The position numbers and the translations under genes are program-made. From the NCBI RefSeq assembly GCF_014645375.1, contig NZ_BMLT01000003.1, positions 461,150 to 525,149 on the forward strand: 64,000 nucleotides of DNA, written 5' to 3'. The notes beneath the pieces were generated by a model. The model was given only the letters and a program-made list of their open reading frames with translations, searched no databases and was not told the origin of the DNA. Source of the stretch: Marinobacterium nitratireducens (GTDB lineage: Bacteria > Pseudomonadota > Gammaproteobacteria > Pseudomonadales > Balneatricaceae). Positions 43,614-52,121 of this stretch are shown here, one piece after another. The first letter of the stretch is position 1. Each line of letters starts with the position of its first letter.

Positions 43614-43814
43614 ATGGACTTCAAGGATACCCGAATCGGGATCAATGACGCTGCCCGACTGCTGAACGTCCGGGCTTCAGAACTCAAGGCTGCGATCCAG
43701 AAAGGTGAGCCGCTCCGAGGCATCGAGCCGCCGAAGCCTCTACGCAAGCAAGGTGACCATGGCTGGGTATTTATAGCCGGTGATGTCATGAATGCTGCGG
43801 CCCTGATGAAGTAA
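43614..43814 (+). CDS. Small HTH regulator
   Basis: A 66-aa protein starting MDFKDTRIGINDAARLLNVR. The ATG at 43614 is preferred over an upstream TTG because AAGGAGA precedes it by 8 nt. INDAARLLNVRASELKAAIQ has the shape of a helix-turn-helix like AlpA/MerR-type excisionases, followed by a wing (GDHGWVFIAGDV). It belongs to the small regulators on the integrase side of the island, but its target is unknown. Confidence 0.6.
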   Translation: MDFKDTRIGINDAARLLNVRASELKAAIQKGEPLRGIEPPKPLRKQGDHGWVFIAGDVMNAAALMK

Positions 43815-43977
43815 CCCTCTCCAATCATAAGGGGCGCATCCGCGCCCTGTACGCGGGTTGGTATCATTAAGACTCATGCAGTGACTTCAGGCCGTAGTTG
43901 ATTCCACCTGGCTCAGCATCCGCAGGGTTGGGCGAAATATCATAACTGGGTACGACCGCATTACTGCAGGTTTTAAA

Positions 43978-44020
43978 GACTGCTGGAGACCTCCCCCCCC
44001 CCGGGGTCTTCAGTCTATTT
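43978..44020. terminator. Hairpin with C10 homopolymer, terminator-like
   Basis: GACTG and AGACC on the left pair with GGTCT and CAGTC on the right around a run of ten C (43993-44002), followed by TATTTTACC. The homopolymer is slippage-prone, so hairpin strength could vary. It may terminate the 43614 transcript. Confidence 0.45.
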
Positions 44021-44547
44021 TACCTGTAGCGGCTCAATAATCCTCAACACCATCTCACTAAGAATCATTAGCCGATTCAACGACCCTATCTAGCATCACT
44101 GGCTCGGCACCTACAGGCTATAAAGCCAGAACCCACTCCAGCATAGGCTCAAGTAACATGAGTGAATTCGGTGTAATAACCGAACCCGATACACACCCGA
44201 TATATCAACCTAATCTGTTACCAGCACCTGGGCAGAACCAAACTGAACACCACACAGACAAGATAGACATAGCAGACTGAATGGCTTGACCACAAACCAT
44301 CTACTAAGACCTTGGCGAACCTAAATTAAATCCTGAATAAACTGAACACATCACTAAGGAATAGCGCGGCATCCGCCGCGTGGCATGGTTATAAAAAAGA
44401 CCGTGCCTAAATAGTTAACTAGACGCTTCCATACCATACCCAACCGATATTCTATCGATCATTATTCCTAACATTTAAACTATATAGAGCCGATAGACTA
44501 AATCACTTCTGCGGACCAATAGAACCAACCGAAAAAGGAGATAGACC

Positions 44548-44559
44548 ATGAGCGAATAG
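44548..44559 (+). other. Three-codon minimal frame behind a strong RBS
   Basis: AAAAAGGAG precedes ATG AGC GAA TAG. It could be a leader start-stop, a ribosome-stalling element or a truncated gene start. Confidence 0.35.
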
Positions 44560-44777
44560 AGATAGACTGGCAACCCGCACAGCCTGGTAGATCAATGAAC
44601 CAGGAGTATTACTTACTGGCTCAGGGCTCCAGCTTCTCAGGCCCGAGCAGCCGCCTCACACACCCCTAATCCATACACGCCCTCATCCATCGCACATACC
44701 GACAGGACTGCTATCTCGCAGGCCCTGCACCGGTAGGCAGCAAGCGACGAAGCACCTTTAATCCCCAGGAGTTATCT

Positions 44778-44969
44778 ATGACCCCTACCGCCTACGAACA
44801 GCTCGAACGTAAGAAGGTATTGATATATCCGACCTACGACAGCCTTCCGGAAGCAATCATGGCAGCACAGATCCACTTGCAGATACATCGCAACGAACTG
44901 CTGCCTGTGCTCTATGGCTATCACAACACCTTGATCCAGGATCTCCAGAAGATCATTGGTCGCAGATAG
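44778..44969 (+). CDS. Small hypothetical protein
   Basis: A 63-aa helical protein starting MTPTAYEQLERKKVLIYPTY, with CAGGAGTT as Shine-Dalgarno 8 nt before the ATG. It is charged and amphipathic; its second half reads AAQIHLQIHRNELLPVLYGYHNTLIQ. It precedes the AlpA-like gene by 46 nt on the same strand, suggesting membership in the integration/regulation cluster. No family is recognised. Confidence 0.5.
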   Translation: MTPTAYEQLERKKVLIYPTYDSLPEAIMAAQIHLQIHRNELLPVLYGYHNTLIQDLQKIIGRR

Positions 44970-45015
44970 CCTCAGCCCCTAATTTCAACTAACCAGTTAA
45001 GGAGGTAACAATTTT

Positions 45016-45267
45016 ATGGCCGACAAGCTTCTGAATCTCAAGCAAGTTGAGGATCTGATCGGTTTTAAACGAACCTGGATCTACGAGCAGGTAAGAAGTG
45101 GAACCTTCCCCTCGCCCATTCGGATCAACTCTAGGTCTCGTTGGTCTCATAGGGATGTCCAGAAATGGATTACTAAACAGAAGCAGCGGAATCACCGTAC
45201 CAGCTTCTGGAGTAGGAACTTCCTTCGCCCGTTTAATCAGTCGCGGCAGGTAAAGCCCCTCTTCTAA
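45016..45267 (+). CDS. AlpA-family regulator
   Basis: An 83-aa protein. Residues 1-55 match the AlpA/MerR-like wHTH: LLNLKQVEDLIGFKRTWIYE, then VRSGTFPSPIRINSRSRWSH, then RDVQKWI. This is the standard prophage/island activator of integrase or excision genes. The C-terminal 25 residues are a basic tail. A clear Shine-Dalgarno (AAGGAGGTAA) lies upstream. It lies about 350 bp before the integrase. Confidence 0.88.
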   Translation: MADKLLNLKQVEDLIGFKRTWIYEQVRSGTFPSPIRINSRSRWSHRDVQKWITKQKQRNHRTSFWSRNFLRPFNQSRQVKPLF

Positions 45268-45413
45268 TCCATAACCCGAGTCCACTTTGCACCGGACTCG
45301 AGACTCCATCCAACTAACCTCTGCCGAGTTGACCACCAGAAACCAACTCTCATCGTCCACTGTTGGTTACTCGGCCTATCTCTTATTTCATTGATCCAGG
45401 AGGATTAATTTCA

Positions 45414-45623
45414 ATGACTCAAAAAATCGTAACACTGCCTGGCCGCTGGATTCGCAGCAACCTGACGACTGCCACTTGGGGTATCAGTGCTGACTGTGCT
45501 CGGAAATACCGTGAACGGGGTATCTGGCTCGAAGGCAAGCACTGGAAGTACGACCCCATCGGCAAGGTTGTCTACAATCGGGAAGAAGTCGATAACTGGT
45601 TTGAGGAGCCGAGGGTCGCATGA
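45414..45623 (+). CDS. Putative excisionase (Xis-like)
   Basis: A 69-aa protein starting MTQKIVTLPGRWIRSNL, with an AGGAGG site 8 nt upstream. It has a small winged-helix pattern with CARKYRERGIWLEGKHWKYD and VVYNREEVDNWFEE, typical of small excisionases/recombination directionality factors. Its stop overlaps the integrase start by 4 nt (ATGA), so expression of the two is coupled. A regulator rather than an excisionase is the alternative. Confidence 0.75.
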   Translation: MTQKIVTLPGRWIRSNLTTATWGISADCARKYRERGIWLEGKHWKYDPIGKVVYNREEVDNWFEEPRVA

Positions 45624-46936
45624 GCAATCTACCGAAAGGTGTGGATCAGCTCCCGAAAGGGATCCAGATACACGGTAATCAGATCCGAATAGACTTCCGC
45701 TATCGAGGTGAACGCTGTCGAGAAGCACTGGAGCAAGTGGCCAGGATCACTAAGTCCTCCATCAGCTATGCGCAGAACAAACGCAACGTGATCCTTACCG
45801 AGATCAAAGAGGGTCGGTTCGACTACGCAGCCCACTTCCCCAACTCACCGAAAGCGCATCTCTACTCAGGCTATGGTGGGGATGTTACCCGTCGTACCGT
45901 GGAGGAAGGCACAACGAAGTGGCTTGAGGTGCAGAAAGCCAAGCGAGCCCACAGCACCTACAAGAACTACAAACACAAAGCCGATTACGTCAGTAAGAAG
46001 TGGGGATCTCGGCGCATTGCTGAGATACCCAAGTCCGACATTGAGCTGTTTCAGTCGGAACTACTGGCCCAAGGGCTTAAGCCCAAGACGGTCAACGATA
46101 TCTTCACTGCAGTACGGGGCATCTGGAGCGATGCCTTCCAGGACGGTGTGATCAAACACAATCCCCTGGATCGTATCCAGAACCTCGAACGAGATGATGA
46201 CGATGAGGGTTCGGCAGACCCGTTCTCCCGAGAAGAACTGGACCGGCTCGCGAACATCCTGACCAATCGGCCGATGGACATCAACATGTTCATGTTCACG
46301 GCCTGGTCTGGCCTATCACTTTCAGAGGTCATGGCACTGGCCTGGGAAGATATCGATACCGAAACATGGACGTTGAAGGTTCAGCGTGCTCGAGTGTACA
46401 CCCAGTACAAGGTACCGAAGGAACGTAGCAGGGTTCGTGTTGTTGAACTCATCGATCCGGCTATCGACTGGCTCAAACGCCAGGAGCCTTTTACCAAGAT
46501 GCTACCTCCCCAGGAGGTCGAGGTAATACAGCGGAACAACGTCACCACTCGTAAGGATGAGGTACGCTTTGTTTTCCTCAACGCACCGGATCGGGCACCT
46601 GAGAAGATTTCAGACAGCACCCCATGGTATGTGTCTTCCCTGGTTCGTCGTCATCGAAGTGCACTGCAGAAAGCCAAGCTAAGGGCTCGAGGCGCGAACC
46701 AGTACAGACACACTTTCGCCAGTCAGCTTCTGTCGAACTACATCCCGCTCGAATGGGTGGCACGTCAGTTGGGGCATGCCGATACGACTATGGTGAAACG
46801 CCATTATGGGTGTTGGATTCCGAACGACACTCGCTCGATGGCCGGGATGATTTCGCAGATGATGGGGTTCCGCAAGGACTCAGGCGGACAGGAAACCGGC
46901 GATTTGGTCCCAAAATGGTCCCAAGGAGGTAATTAA
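45620..46936 (+). CDS. int: Tyrosine integrase of the tRNA-Thr island
   Basis: A 438-aa tyrosine recombinase with an N-terminal arm-binding domain (about 1-70), a SAM-like core-binding domain (about 90-190) and a C-terminal catalytic domain. Catalytic motifs: RHTFAS with Arg363, the LGHAD His near 386, and nucleophile Tyr396 in RHYGCW. The first catalytic arginine is expected in GLRxxE, but the sequence reads GLSLSEV with Ser233. This may be a subfamily feature or a shift of the catalytic residue. It lies 35 nt before the tRNA-Thr end. Its last codons are made by the right 24-bp arm repeat. Confidence 0.93.
   Translation: MSNLPKGVDQLPKGIQIHGNQIRIDFRYRGERCREALEQVARITKSSISYAQNKRNVILTEIKEGRFDYAAHFPNSPKAHLYSGYGGDVTRRTVEEGTTKWLEVQKAKRAHSTYKNYKHKADYVSKKWGSRRIAEIPKSDIELFQSELLAQGLKPKTVNDIFTAVRGIWSDAFQDGVIKHNPLDRIQNLERDDDDEGSADPFSREELDRLANILTNRPMDINMFMFTAWSGLSLSEVMALAWEDIDTETWTLKVQRARVYTQYKVPKERSRVRVVELIDPAIDWLKRQEPFTKMLPPQEVEVIQRNNVTTRKDEVRFVFLNAPDRAPEKISDSTPWYVSSLVRRHRSALQKAKLRARGANQYRHTFASQLLSNYIPLEWVARQLGHADTTMVKRHYGCWIPNDTRSMAGMISQMMGFRKDSGGQETGDLVPKWSQGGN
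46902..46925. repeat. Right copy of 24-bp end repeat (putative integrase arm site)
   Basis: Identical over 24 bp, in the same orientation, to 14519-14542. It is 44 bp inside attR and forms codons near the end of the integrase gene (read as DLVPKWSQ), so the integrase 3' end and the arm site are fused. Confidence 0.7.
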
Positions 46937-46968
46937 AAGAGAGAATAGCTTTAAAAATCAGACGCTTA

Positions 46969-46996
46969 AAATGGTGCCGACAAGAGGATTCGAACC
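46969..46996. repeat. attR: 28-bp core repeat within tRNA-Thr
   Basis: Identical to 14400-14427; includes the CCA end and T-arm of tRNA-Thr. Because the tRNA is intact here, the island inserted at its 3' end without disrupting it. Confidence 0.95.
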
Positions 46997-47047
46997 TCCG
47001 ACCTGTCCATTACGAGTGGACTGCTCTACCAGCTGAGCTATGTCGGC
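46972..47047 (-). tRNA. tRNA-Thr(CGT), island integration site
   Basis: On the minus strand a complete cloverleaf starts GCCGACATAGC. Its anticodon loop carries CGT, its T-arm is GGAGGTTCGAATCC, and it has a GCCGACA/TGTCGGC acceptor and an encoded CCA. Its 3' end faces the island. The usual identity is tRNA-Thr(CGU). Confidence 0.96.
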
Positions 47048-47137
47048 ACAGGAAGGGCCTGACGACGCCAAGCCCTTGAACGATAACGGATATTAAATCT
47101 TCTATGCCGGCACGGCAAGTGCCGTCCCGCGATCGAA

Positions 47138-47875
47138 TCAGAGCGCGTTCATCCTGAAGCGGTACTCCTGCTTGGACAGGATCACCCCCCTCGGAATGAT
47201 GGCCACCAGCCGCACGTCTTGGGTGATTATCTGACCTTCTCTCAGCATACGCTCCCCGACCTTGACCCGCCGCGACGCCGGATCGTCGGAATAGATATGC
47301 ACGCTGAACTTGAGCTCCGGCAGGCTGCGCTGAACCTCGACCGGCAGCTGACGCCAGTAAGGCACATCGTCGTAAGGACTAGCCGGGGCGGCCGGCGTCT
47401 CGGCCACTGCGGTATCCGTTTCCGCTGCCGCCGGCTGTTGCTGTGCCGGCGCAGGCCTCTCGCTCGGCCGCGACGGCGGGGTTCTCACCACCGCGGTCGT
47501 GGCAGGCGCCGGCACCGGCTCTTGCACCTGAATCCGCACGCCGCGCAAATCATCGGCACTGGCGGCATCCGGGGCGATCGCGGCAACATCGCGCGGCGTC
47601 GGTGCGGCCGCAGACGGCTGTGATTCGGCCGGCGCGACCGTTGCCGCTTTTTCAACAGGCACGACCACTCCGGTTTCCGGACCCGGCTGCATGGTGCGCT
47701 GCCACCAGACCAGCACGGCCATGATGGCCAGCAACGGTAACAGCCATTTCATGCGCCCACCCGGGCGGGTTTGCCGGCGTGGCCTGGCGATGACCGCCGC
47801 GCCCTCCGGGTTCGGTGGTGGCTCTGCTTTCCTTTTGGATTCCGACTGCTTCAGTGCATCAAGAATATAGGACAT
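47138..47875 (-). CDS. gspB: General secretion pathway protein GspB
   Basis: A 245-aa protein starting MSYILDALKQSESKRK, the characteristic GspB/ExeB N-terminus. It has a basic stretch, one TM (about residues 43-60, WLLPLLAIMAVLVWW) and a long Pro/Ala/Val-rich periplasmic linker. The conserved C-terminal domain contains VPYWRQLPVEVQRSLPEL and HIYSDDPASRRVKVGERML. With GspA it forms a complex that helps assemble the type II secretin through peptidoglycan. Lies 3 nt after gspA. Confidence 0.93.
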   Translation of the reverse strand: MSYILDALKQSESKRKAEPPPNPEGAAVIARPRRQTRPGGRMKWLLPLLAIMAVLVWWQRTMQPGPETGVVVPVEKAATVAPAESQPSAAAPTPRDVAAIAPDAASADDLRGVRIQVQEPVPAPATTAVVRTPPSRPSERPAPAQQQPAAAETDTAVAETPAAPASPYDDVPYWRQLPVEVQRSLPELKFSVHIYSDDPASRRVKVGERMLREGQIITQDVRLVAIIPRGVILSKQEYRFRMNAL

Positions 47876-47878
47876 CGC

Positions 47879-49690
47879 TTACAACTCTTCCGACGACAGC
47901 AGCGGCAGGTCCTGACGGGTCCGGGTGTTGAGATGGATGGCCGTTTTCGGACCTACCACCCCATCGACCGTCAGTCCCTGACGCATCTGAAAGTACCTTA
48001 CCTGCTGGACCATGCGGGTATCGTAGGTGTTATGGGCCATGAGCTGCACGCCACCCTCGAGCTGCGCCATGGTCTGGCTGAGCCACTCCACCGCAGCGCC
48101 GGACGAACCCGGCCAGATCGGCGCCTGGTACCCCGGCGGCAGACGCCAGAACAGGGTGTAAGAGCCCGGCCAGGCCTGTTCCAGCTCCCGATACGGGACC
48201 GCCACGCTCTTGCCGTCGATCATCAGCAGCGCCTGCTCATCGTTGACCGACATCACCGCCGCCTGAACGGTCTCTCCGGCGCCGGTTCTGAGACTGACAA
48301 CCGCCGGTCGGTTAAGTGCCTGCAGCGATACCAGGTCTCCGGTGGAGAACAGACAACCCAGCCCATGGCTCTCGGCGAAGCGGCAGACGACCGGATTCTG
48401 GCGCGGATCGTACTCGACGTGCCAGGCCGCAAACATCGACCGGTACGCATAAACCATACCCAGGTCACTGTCCGACTGTTGCGGCCAGCTGAACGGACCG
48501 GGGATGTCGTTTGCGGCTGCCGGCGCCATCTCTGAGCCGGTCGTCAGCAGCGCCAGCTCCAGGGCACCGGCGCTGGCGGGCTCCTCGACCGGCAAACTGT
48601 CCGTGACATTGGCCGGCTCGGAGCGCTCGGGCATGGCTGCAGCGCTTGCCAGCGCAGACTGTTCCGGCACAGCAGGCTCGACTTCCGGCATCGCGGTCTG
48701 ATCTGGCGGAGCCTCATCCGTACTCAGCAGGCTGAATTCCTTCAGCGCATCGAAGCGCGATTCGTCGGAAACCCAGGCCGCCACACCAAAGCCGATCACC
48801 CAGGCCAGCAGACCGGCAGCAACCGACAACCCCAGAATCCAGCGCCGGTTGTCGCCACCGGACAGCCGCACCGCGGCCTCGTCGCCGAACACCTCCCGCG
48901 CGGCCTTGATCAGCGTCGCCACTTCGACGCGGTTATCCCGCTGCACGAAGGTACCGAGCAGCGCGCGATCGCAAAGAATATTCACCACCCGGGGAATACC
49001 GCCTGACAGCTTGTACAGGCGCTTGAGCGTTCTGGCCGGGAAAATGGGCCTGTCCAGGCCCGCCACCGACAGCCGGTGCACGATATAGGCCTCGAGGTCC
49101 TTCTTCGGCAGCGCACCAAGATGGTAGCGGGCCGTAATGCGCTGGGACAGCTGGCGCAGCTCCGGACGCGCCAGCAGCTCCAGCAGCTCCGGCTGCCCCA
49201 CCAACACCATCTGCAGCAGCTTGCACTCGTTGGTCTCGAGGTTGGTCAGCAGACGAATCTGCTCGAGCAGTGTGGCGCCAAGGTTCTGCGCCTCATCGAT
49301 GATCAGGACGGTATTGCGGCCGCGGGCATGGGTTTCCAGCAGGTGGCGGTTGATCAGATCGATGTAGGTTTTGCTGCGAACCTGTTCACCCTGCGGGTAC
49401 TCGATACCCAGTTCGTCGCACAGGGCGGCAAGCAGCTCTTCGACGGTCGCTTTCGGATTCAGAATAACGGCGACATCGGTGTTGTCGGGCAACTGCTCGA
49501 GCAGGCACCGGCAAACCGTGGTCTTGCCGGTACCGACTTCCCCGGTCAGCAGAACGAAGCCGCCATTGCTGCTGATCCCGTACATCAGGTGCGCCAGAGC
49601 CTCCTGATGCTGTTCGCTCTGATAGAGATAGCGGGGATTCGGTGCTATCGAAAACGGGGACTCGGTCAACCCGAAGTAACTGTTATACAT
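47879..49690 (-). CDS. gspA: General secretion pathway ATPase GspA (ExeA)
   Basis: A 603-aa protein. The start MYNSYFGLTESPFSIAPNPR is the standard ExeA N-terminus; the open frame extends another 99 codons upstream but that part is not conserved. The AAA ATPase has Walker A GEVGTGKTT and Walker B TVLIIDEAQNL. A single TM lies at about residues 285-305. A periplasmic part follows, with a Cys-containing peptidase-C39-like segment and a C-terminal peptidoglycan-binding domain (QVRYFQMRQGLTVDGVVGPKT). Forms the GspAB complex. The secreted proteins of the right arm are plausible cargo of the type II pathway. Confidence 0.93.
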   Translation of the reverse strand: MYNSYFGLTESPFSIAPNPRYLYQSEQHQEALAHLMYGISSNGGFVLLTGEVGTGKTTVCRCLLEQLPDNTDVAVILNPKATVEELLAALCDELGIEYPQGEQVRSKTYIDLINRHLLETHARGRNTVLIIDEAQNLGATLLEQIRLLTNLETNECKLLQMVLVGQPELLELLARPELRQLSQRITARYHLGALPKKDLEAYIVHRLSVAGLDRPIFPARTLKRLYKLSGGIPRVVNILCDRALLGTFVQRDNRVEVATLIKAAREVFGDEAAVRLSGGDNRRWILGLSVAAGLLAWVIGFGVAAWVSDESRFDALKEFSLLSTDEAPPDQTAMPEVEPAVPEQSALASAAAMPERSEPANVTDSLPVEEPASAGALELALLTTGSEMAPAAANDIPGPFSWPQQSDSDLGMVYAYRSMFAAWHVEYDPRQNPVVCRFAESHGLGCLFSTGDLVSLQALNRPAVVSLRTGAGETVQAAVMSVNDEQALLMIDGKSVAVPYRELEQAWPGSYTLFWRLPPGYQAPIWPGSSGAAVEWLSQTMAQLEGGVQLMAHNTYDTRMVQQVRYFQMRQGLTVDGVVGPKTAIHLNTRTRQDLPLLSSEEL

Positions 49691-50129
49691 CTCGGATACC
49701 ACTCGAGGGTTCAGTATGGAGTAACTATAGATGTTGCCATGCGCTTTTACTCCTCGCGGCAGGAAGCGTTCAACGGACCTCAATGTACCGCCGAAACCTG
49801 CTGGCCTGCACCCGATAATGCCCGTCAACTGTATCAATATGAATACAAAGCAAGATGCGACAACCACCATTGCATCATTATCCGGTTGTATTCCGGGCAC
49901 ACAACTATACTTGTTACACAAACAGAACAAAAAAGTGTCGCTCTCCAGCAACCCATCCCCCGGATGCCATCGAGGAGCCATGATCATTCGAAGTCAGGTG
50001 CCAGCGACCCGCCACTTCGGAAGAACGAAAAAGCCAAAAACACAGCCGCTTCTCGAAGTGCCTCAGGCCAGGGGTTTCTGAACTCTGGGAACCTTCCGGC
50101 CATCCGGGCCCAAACAGTCCGTAAACACC

Positions 50130-51518
50130 ATGCAAATAGCCAACAAGGAGCAGGGACGGGATACAGACAGTTCGGGCATGGCCGCCCGCAAGGCGCTCTT
50201 TCTCGATGTATCGGACCGAAAGCGTCCTTCGAACTTCGAGCTCAACCTACAGGGCTGGCAACTGGACCGGGTGACCGATCTCGACAGCGCTCGCGAACTC
50301 CTGCGCGATCAGGATTACTACGTCGGCCTGGTCAAACTCGACTGGCCGTCGATCAACGACCGCGATGAAATCGAAGACTTCTTCCATCAGGACCAGTTTA
50401 CCGCCTGGATTGCTCTGACGACCCCGGAGGTCATGCGCGACCACGCCTTCAGGCGCATGCTGTATGAAAATTTCTACGACTACTTCACCCTGCCGTTGGA
50501 GAACAACGAGAGTTACCTGCGTGCGACCCTCGGTCACGCCTACGGTATCAGTCGTCTGCGCAAGCTCGAGGACAAGCAGCTGTCCCATCTCGACGAGTTC
50601 CACATGGTCGGGGCAAGCCCGAGCATCATGGAAATCTTCAAGCAGATTCGCAAGGTCTCCACAGCCGAAGCGCCGGTGCTGATTACCGGCGAAAGCGGTA
50701 CCGGCAAGGAGCTGATAGCGCGCGCCATCCACCAGCGATCGTCGCGCCACAAAGGGCCTTTCATTGCGGTCAACTGCGGCTCACTGCCGGATACGCTGGT
50801 CGCCTCGGAGCTGTTCGGCTACGAAAAGGGCGCCTTTACCGGTGCCTACAAGCGCAAGATCGGCCGTCTGGAAGCGGCCAATGAAGGCACCATCTTTCTC
50901 GACGAGATCGGCGATCTGCCGCTGGACATGCAGGTGCACCTGCTGCGCTTTCTGCAGGAGCAGACGCTGGAGCGGCTCGGCAGCAACTCCAGCATTCGCG
51001 TCAACTCCCGTGTCATCGCCGCCACCAATATCGATCTGGAGCAGGCGGTAGAAAATGGCGATTTTCGCGAGGATCTATACTACCGCCTCAACGTGCTGAC
51101 CATAAGAGTGCCTGCACTGCGCGAGCGTGACGGCGATATCGAACTGCTGGCACGCTTCTTCTTCCAGAAATTCCGCAGCGAACAGGGCTGCCATGTACGC
51201 GGCTTCACCCAGCAGGCGTTGGCCGCCATGGCCATCTACGACTGGCCCGGCAATGTGCGGGAACTGATCAACCGCGTACGTCGCGCCATGGTCATGAGCG
51301 ACAACCGCCTGATCACCCCGGCCGACCTCGGGCTGGACGACAACCTGTACAGCAGCGGTCAGCAGATCACCCTGGAAGATGCCCGCAACAGCGCCGAGAA
51401 GCAGGCCATCCGACAGGGCCTTGAACTCAGTCACGACAACGTCTCCAAGGCAGCCCGCATGCTCGGTGTATCCCGGGTAACGCTCTACCGCCTGATGGAC
51501 AAATACCATATCCGCTGA
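50130..51518 (+). CDS. VpsR-type sigma-54-dependent transcriptional regulator
   Basis: A 462-aa protein. The N-terminal domain (about 15-140) is a receiver-like VpsR-type module: WQLDRVTDLDSARELL, then FTAWIALT, then the family-typical FYDYFTLPLE and GHAYGISRL. The expected phospho-acceptor pattern is degenerate. The AAA+ domain has Walker A GESGTGKE, the sigma-54 contact GAFTGA, and Walker B TIFLDEIGDL. The C-terminus is a Fis-like HTH (NVSKAARMLGVSRVTLYRLM). VpsR relatives activate exopolysaccharide and biofilm genes and can bind c-di-GMP. Divergent from gspA. An alternative start at 50178 gives MAARKALFLDV. Confidence 0.82.
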   Translation: MQIANKEQGRDTDSSGMAARKALFLDVSDRKRPSNFELNLQGWQLDRVTDLDSARELLRDQDYYVGLVKLDWPSINDRDEIEDFFHQDQFTAWIALTTPEVMRDHAFRRMLYENFYDYFTLPLENNESYLRATLGHAYGISRLRKLEDKQLSHLDEFHMVGASPSIMEIFKQIRKVSTAEAPVLITGESGTGKELIARAIHQRSSRHKGPFIAVNCGSLPDTLVASELFGYEKGAFTGAYKRKIGRLEAANEGTIFLDEIGDLPLDMQVHLLRFLQEQTLERLGSNSSIRVNSRVIAATNIDLEQAVENGDFREDLYYRLNVLTIRVPALRERDGDIELLARFFFQKFRSEQGCHVRGFTQQALAAMAIYDWPGNVRELINRVRRAMVMSDNRLITPADLGLDDNLYSSGQQITLEDARNSAEKQAIRQGLELSHDNVSKAARMLGVSRVTLYRLMDKYHIR

Positions 51519-51524
51519 AAGATA

Positions 51525-51742
51525 TTCGCCGCGGGGCAGTGCCCGTAAGTTTGGGTACGCGGCCCCCGTAGGAGCTCACTCCGTGAGTGATCTTGTTTCC
51601 CCTCTCAAAGCGGCCCTGCGCCGCGGAAACCGGCCCCGCAGCTGCCCACTCCGTCCTGATTCCACCGCCCCCGAACGCTTCGCTCGCGGAGCGAGCTCCT
51701 ACCTGGCACCACACCCGCCGTAGGAGCTCACTCCGTGAGCGA
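51525..51742. repeat. Cluster of REP-like repeats
   Basis: Four units: 51525-51564 is the inverted relative of the livK-livF repeats (TTCGCCGCGG ... GTGCCCGTAAGTTTGGGTAC); 51568-51590 and 51720-51742 are GTAGGAGCTCACTCCGTGAG units; 51673-51702 is the opposite orientation (CGCTCGCGGAGCGAGCTCC). The two repeat families therefore cluster together. Confidence 0.8.
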
Positions 51743-51751
51743 TTTTTTTTT
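51720..51751 (+). terminator. REP-derived terminator
   Basis: GCTCAC-TCC-GTGAGC hairpin followed by GATTTTTTTTT on the plus strand. It probably ends the VpsR-type regulator transcript, using a REP unit as the stem. Confidence 0.6.
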
Positions 51752-52121
51752 AATTTTCCCAAACCGCAAGGCCCCCAAGCCCCCCTCGATGCCGCGCAAA
51801 ACTACCCACCCTGCAACTTAAACGAAACAGCGAAAACCCGGTTTTGTTAAGAAAAGGAAACAAATCGACCCACCGAACGGTCACCAAAAGTTAAAAAGCC
51901 CATAAAATCAGCTACTTAATTAAGTGGCTTGATACTTGCGTAATATTATTCAAAGAGTAAAAAAGCTGGCACCCGTCACGCCAAGAGCCAGCCCGGGAAA
52001 AGGGACCTTTTTGCCAGCAGGAGGACTCCAACAGCAGGTAGACCATAATCCAGATCGCCGCCCAGTACGTACAAACTGTCGGTTACAGCGCAGATTACCG
52101 GCAAGCGAGAGGTGCGGTCTG
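51743..52121. other. Intergenic, no gene seen
   Basis: A T-rich stretch (51743-51760), A-rich patches and an A/T-rich region with TTAATTAAG around 51915-51925 that may hold a promoter. Repeated GCTGGC/GCCAGC words near 51965-52015 form a weak hairpin. Confidence 0.4.

Larger units (their letters stand above)
43815..44777. other. 960-bp gene-poor region
   Basis: Between two small regulator genes. Contents seen are the C10 hairpin at 43978, repeated short words (CGAACCCGATACACACCCGA around 44180), and a strong RBS before a three-codon frame at 44548. No protein-coding frame of convincing length. Confidence 0.5.
14400..46996. mobile_element. Genomic island integrated at tRNA-Thr(CGU)
   Basis: About 32.6 kb bounded by 28-bp direct repeats, one inside an intact tRNA-Thr. 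A tyrosine integrase and an excisionase-like gene lie next to the tRNA end. A 24-bp sequence is repeated in direct orientation just inside each boundary (14519 and 46902). The interior is visibly more A/T-rich than the flanks, has long gene-poor stretches and carries nucleases, small membrane proteins, an unrecognised three-gene operon and a full type I-F CRISPR-Cas system. I see no capsid, tail, portal or conjugation genes, so this is an integrative island rather than a prophage or complete ICE. Iteron-like repeats and a RepL-like protein near the integrase could indicate a replicating circular form. Confidence 0.93.

Noticed and set aside
14400-46996. Prophage
   Set aside because: Integrase and AlpA/Xis-like genes fit, but there are no terminase, portal, capsid, tail or lysis genes.
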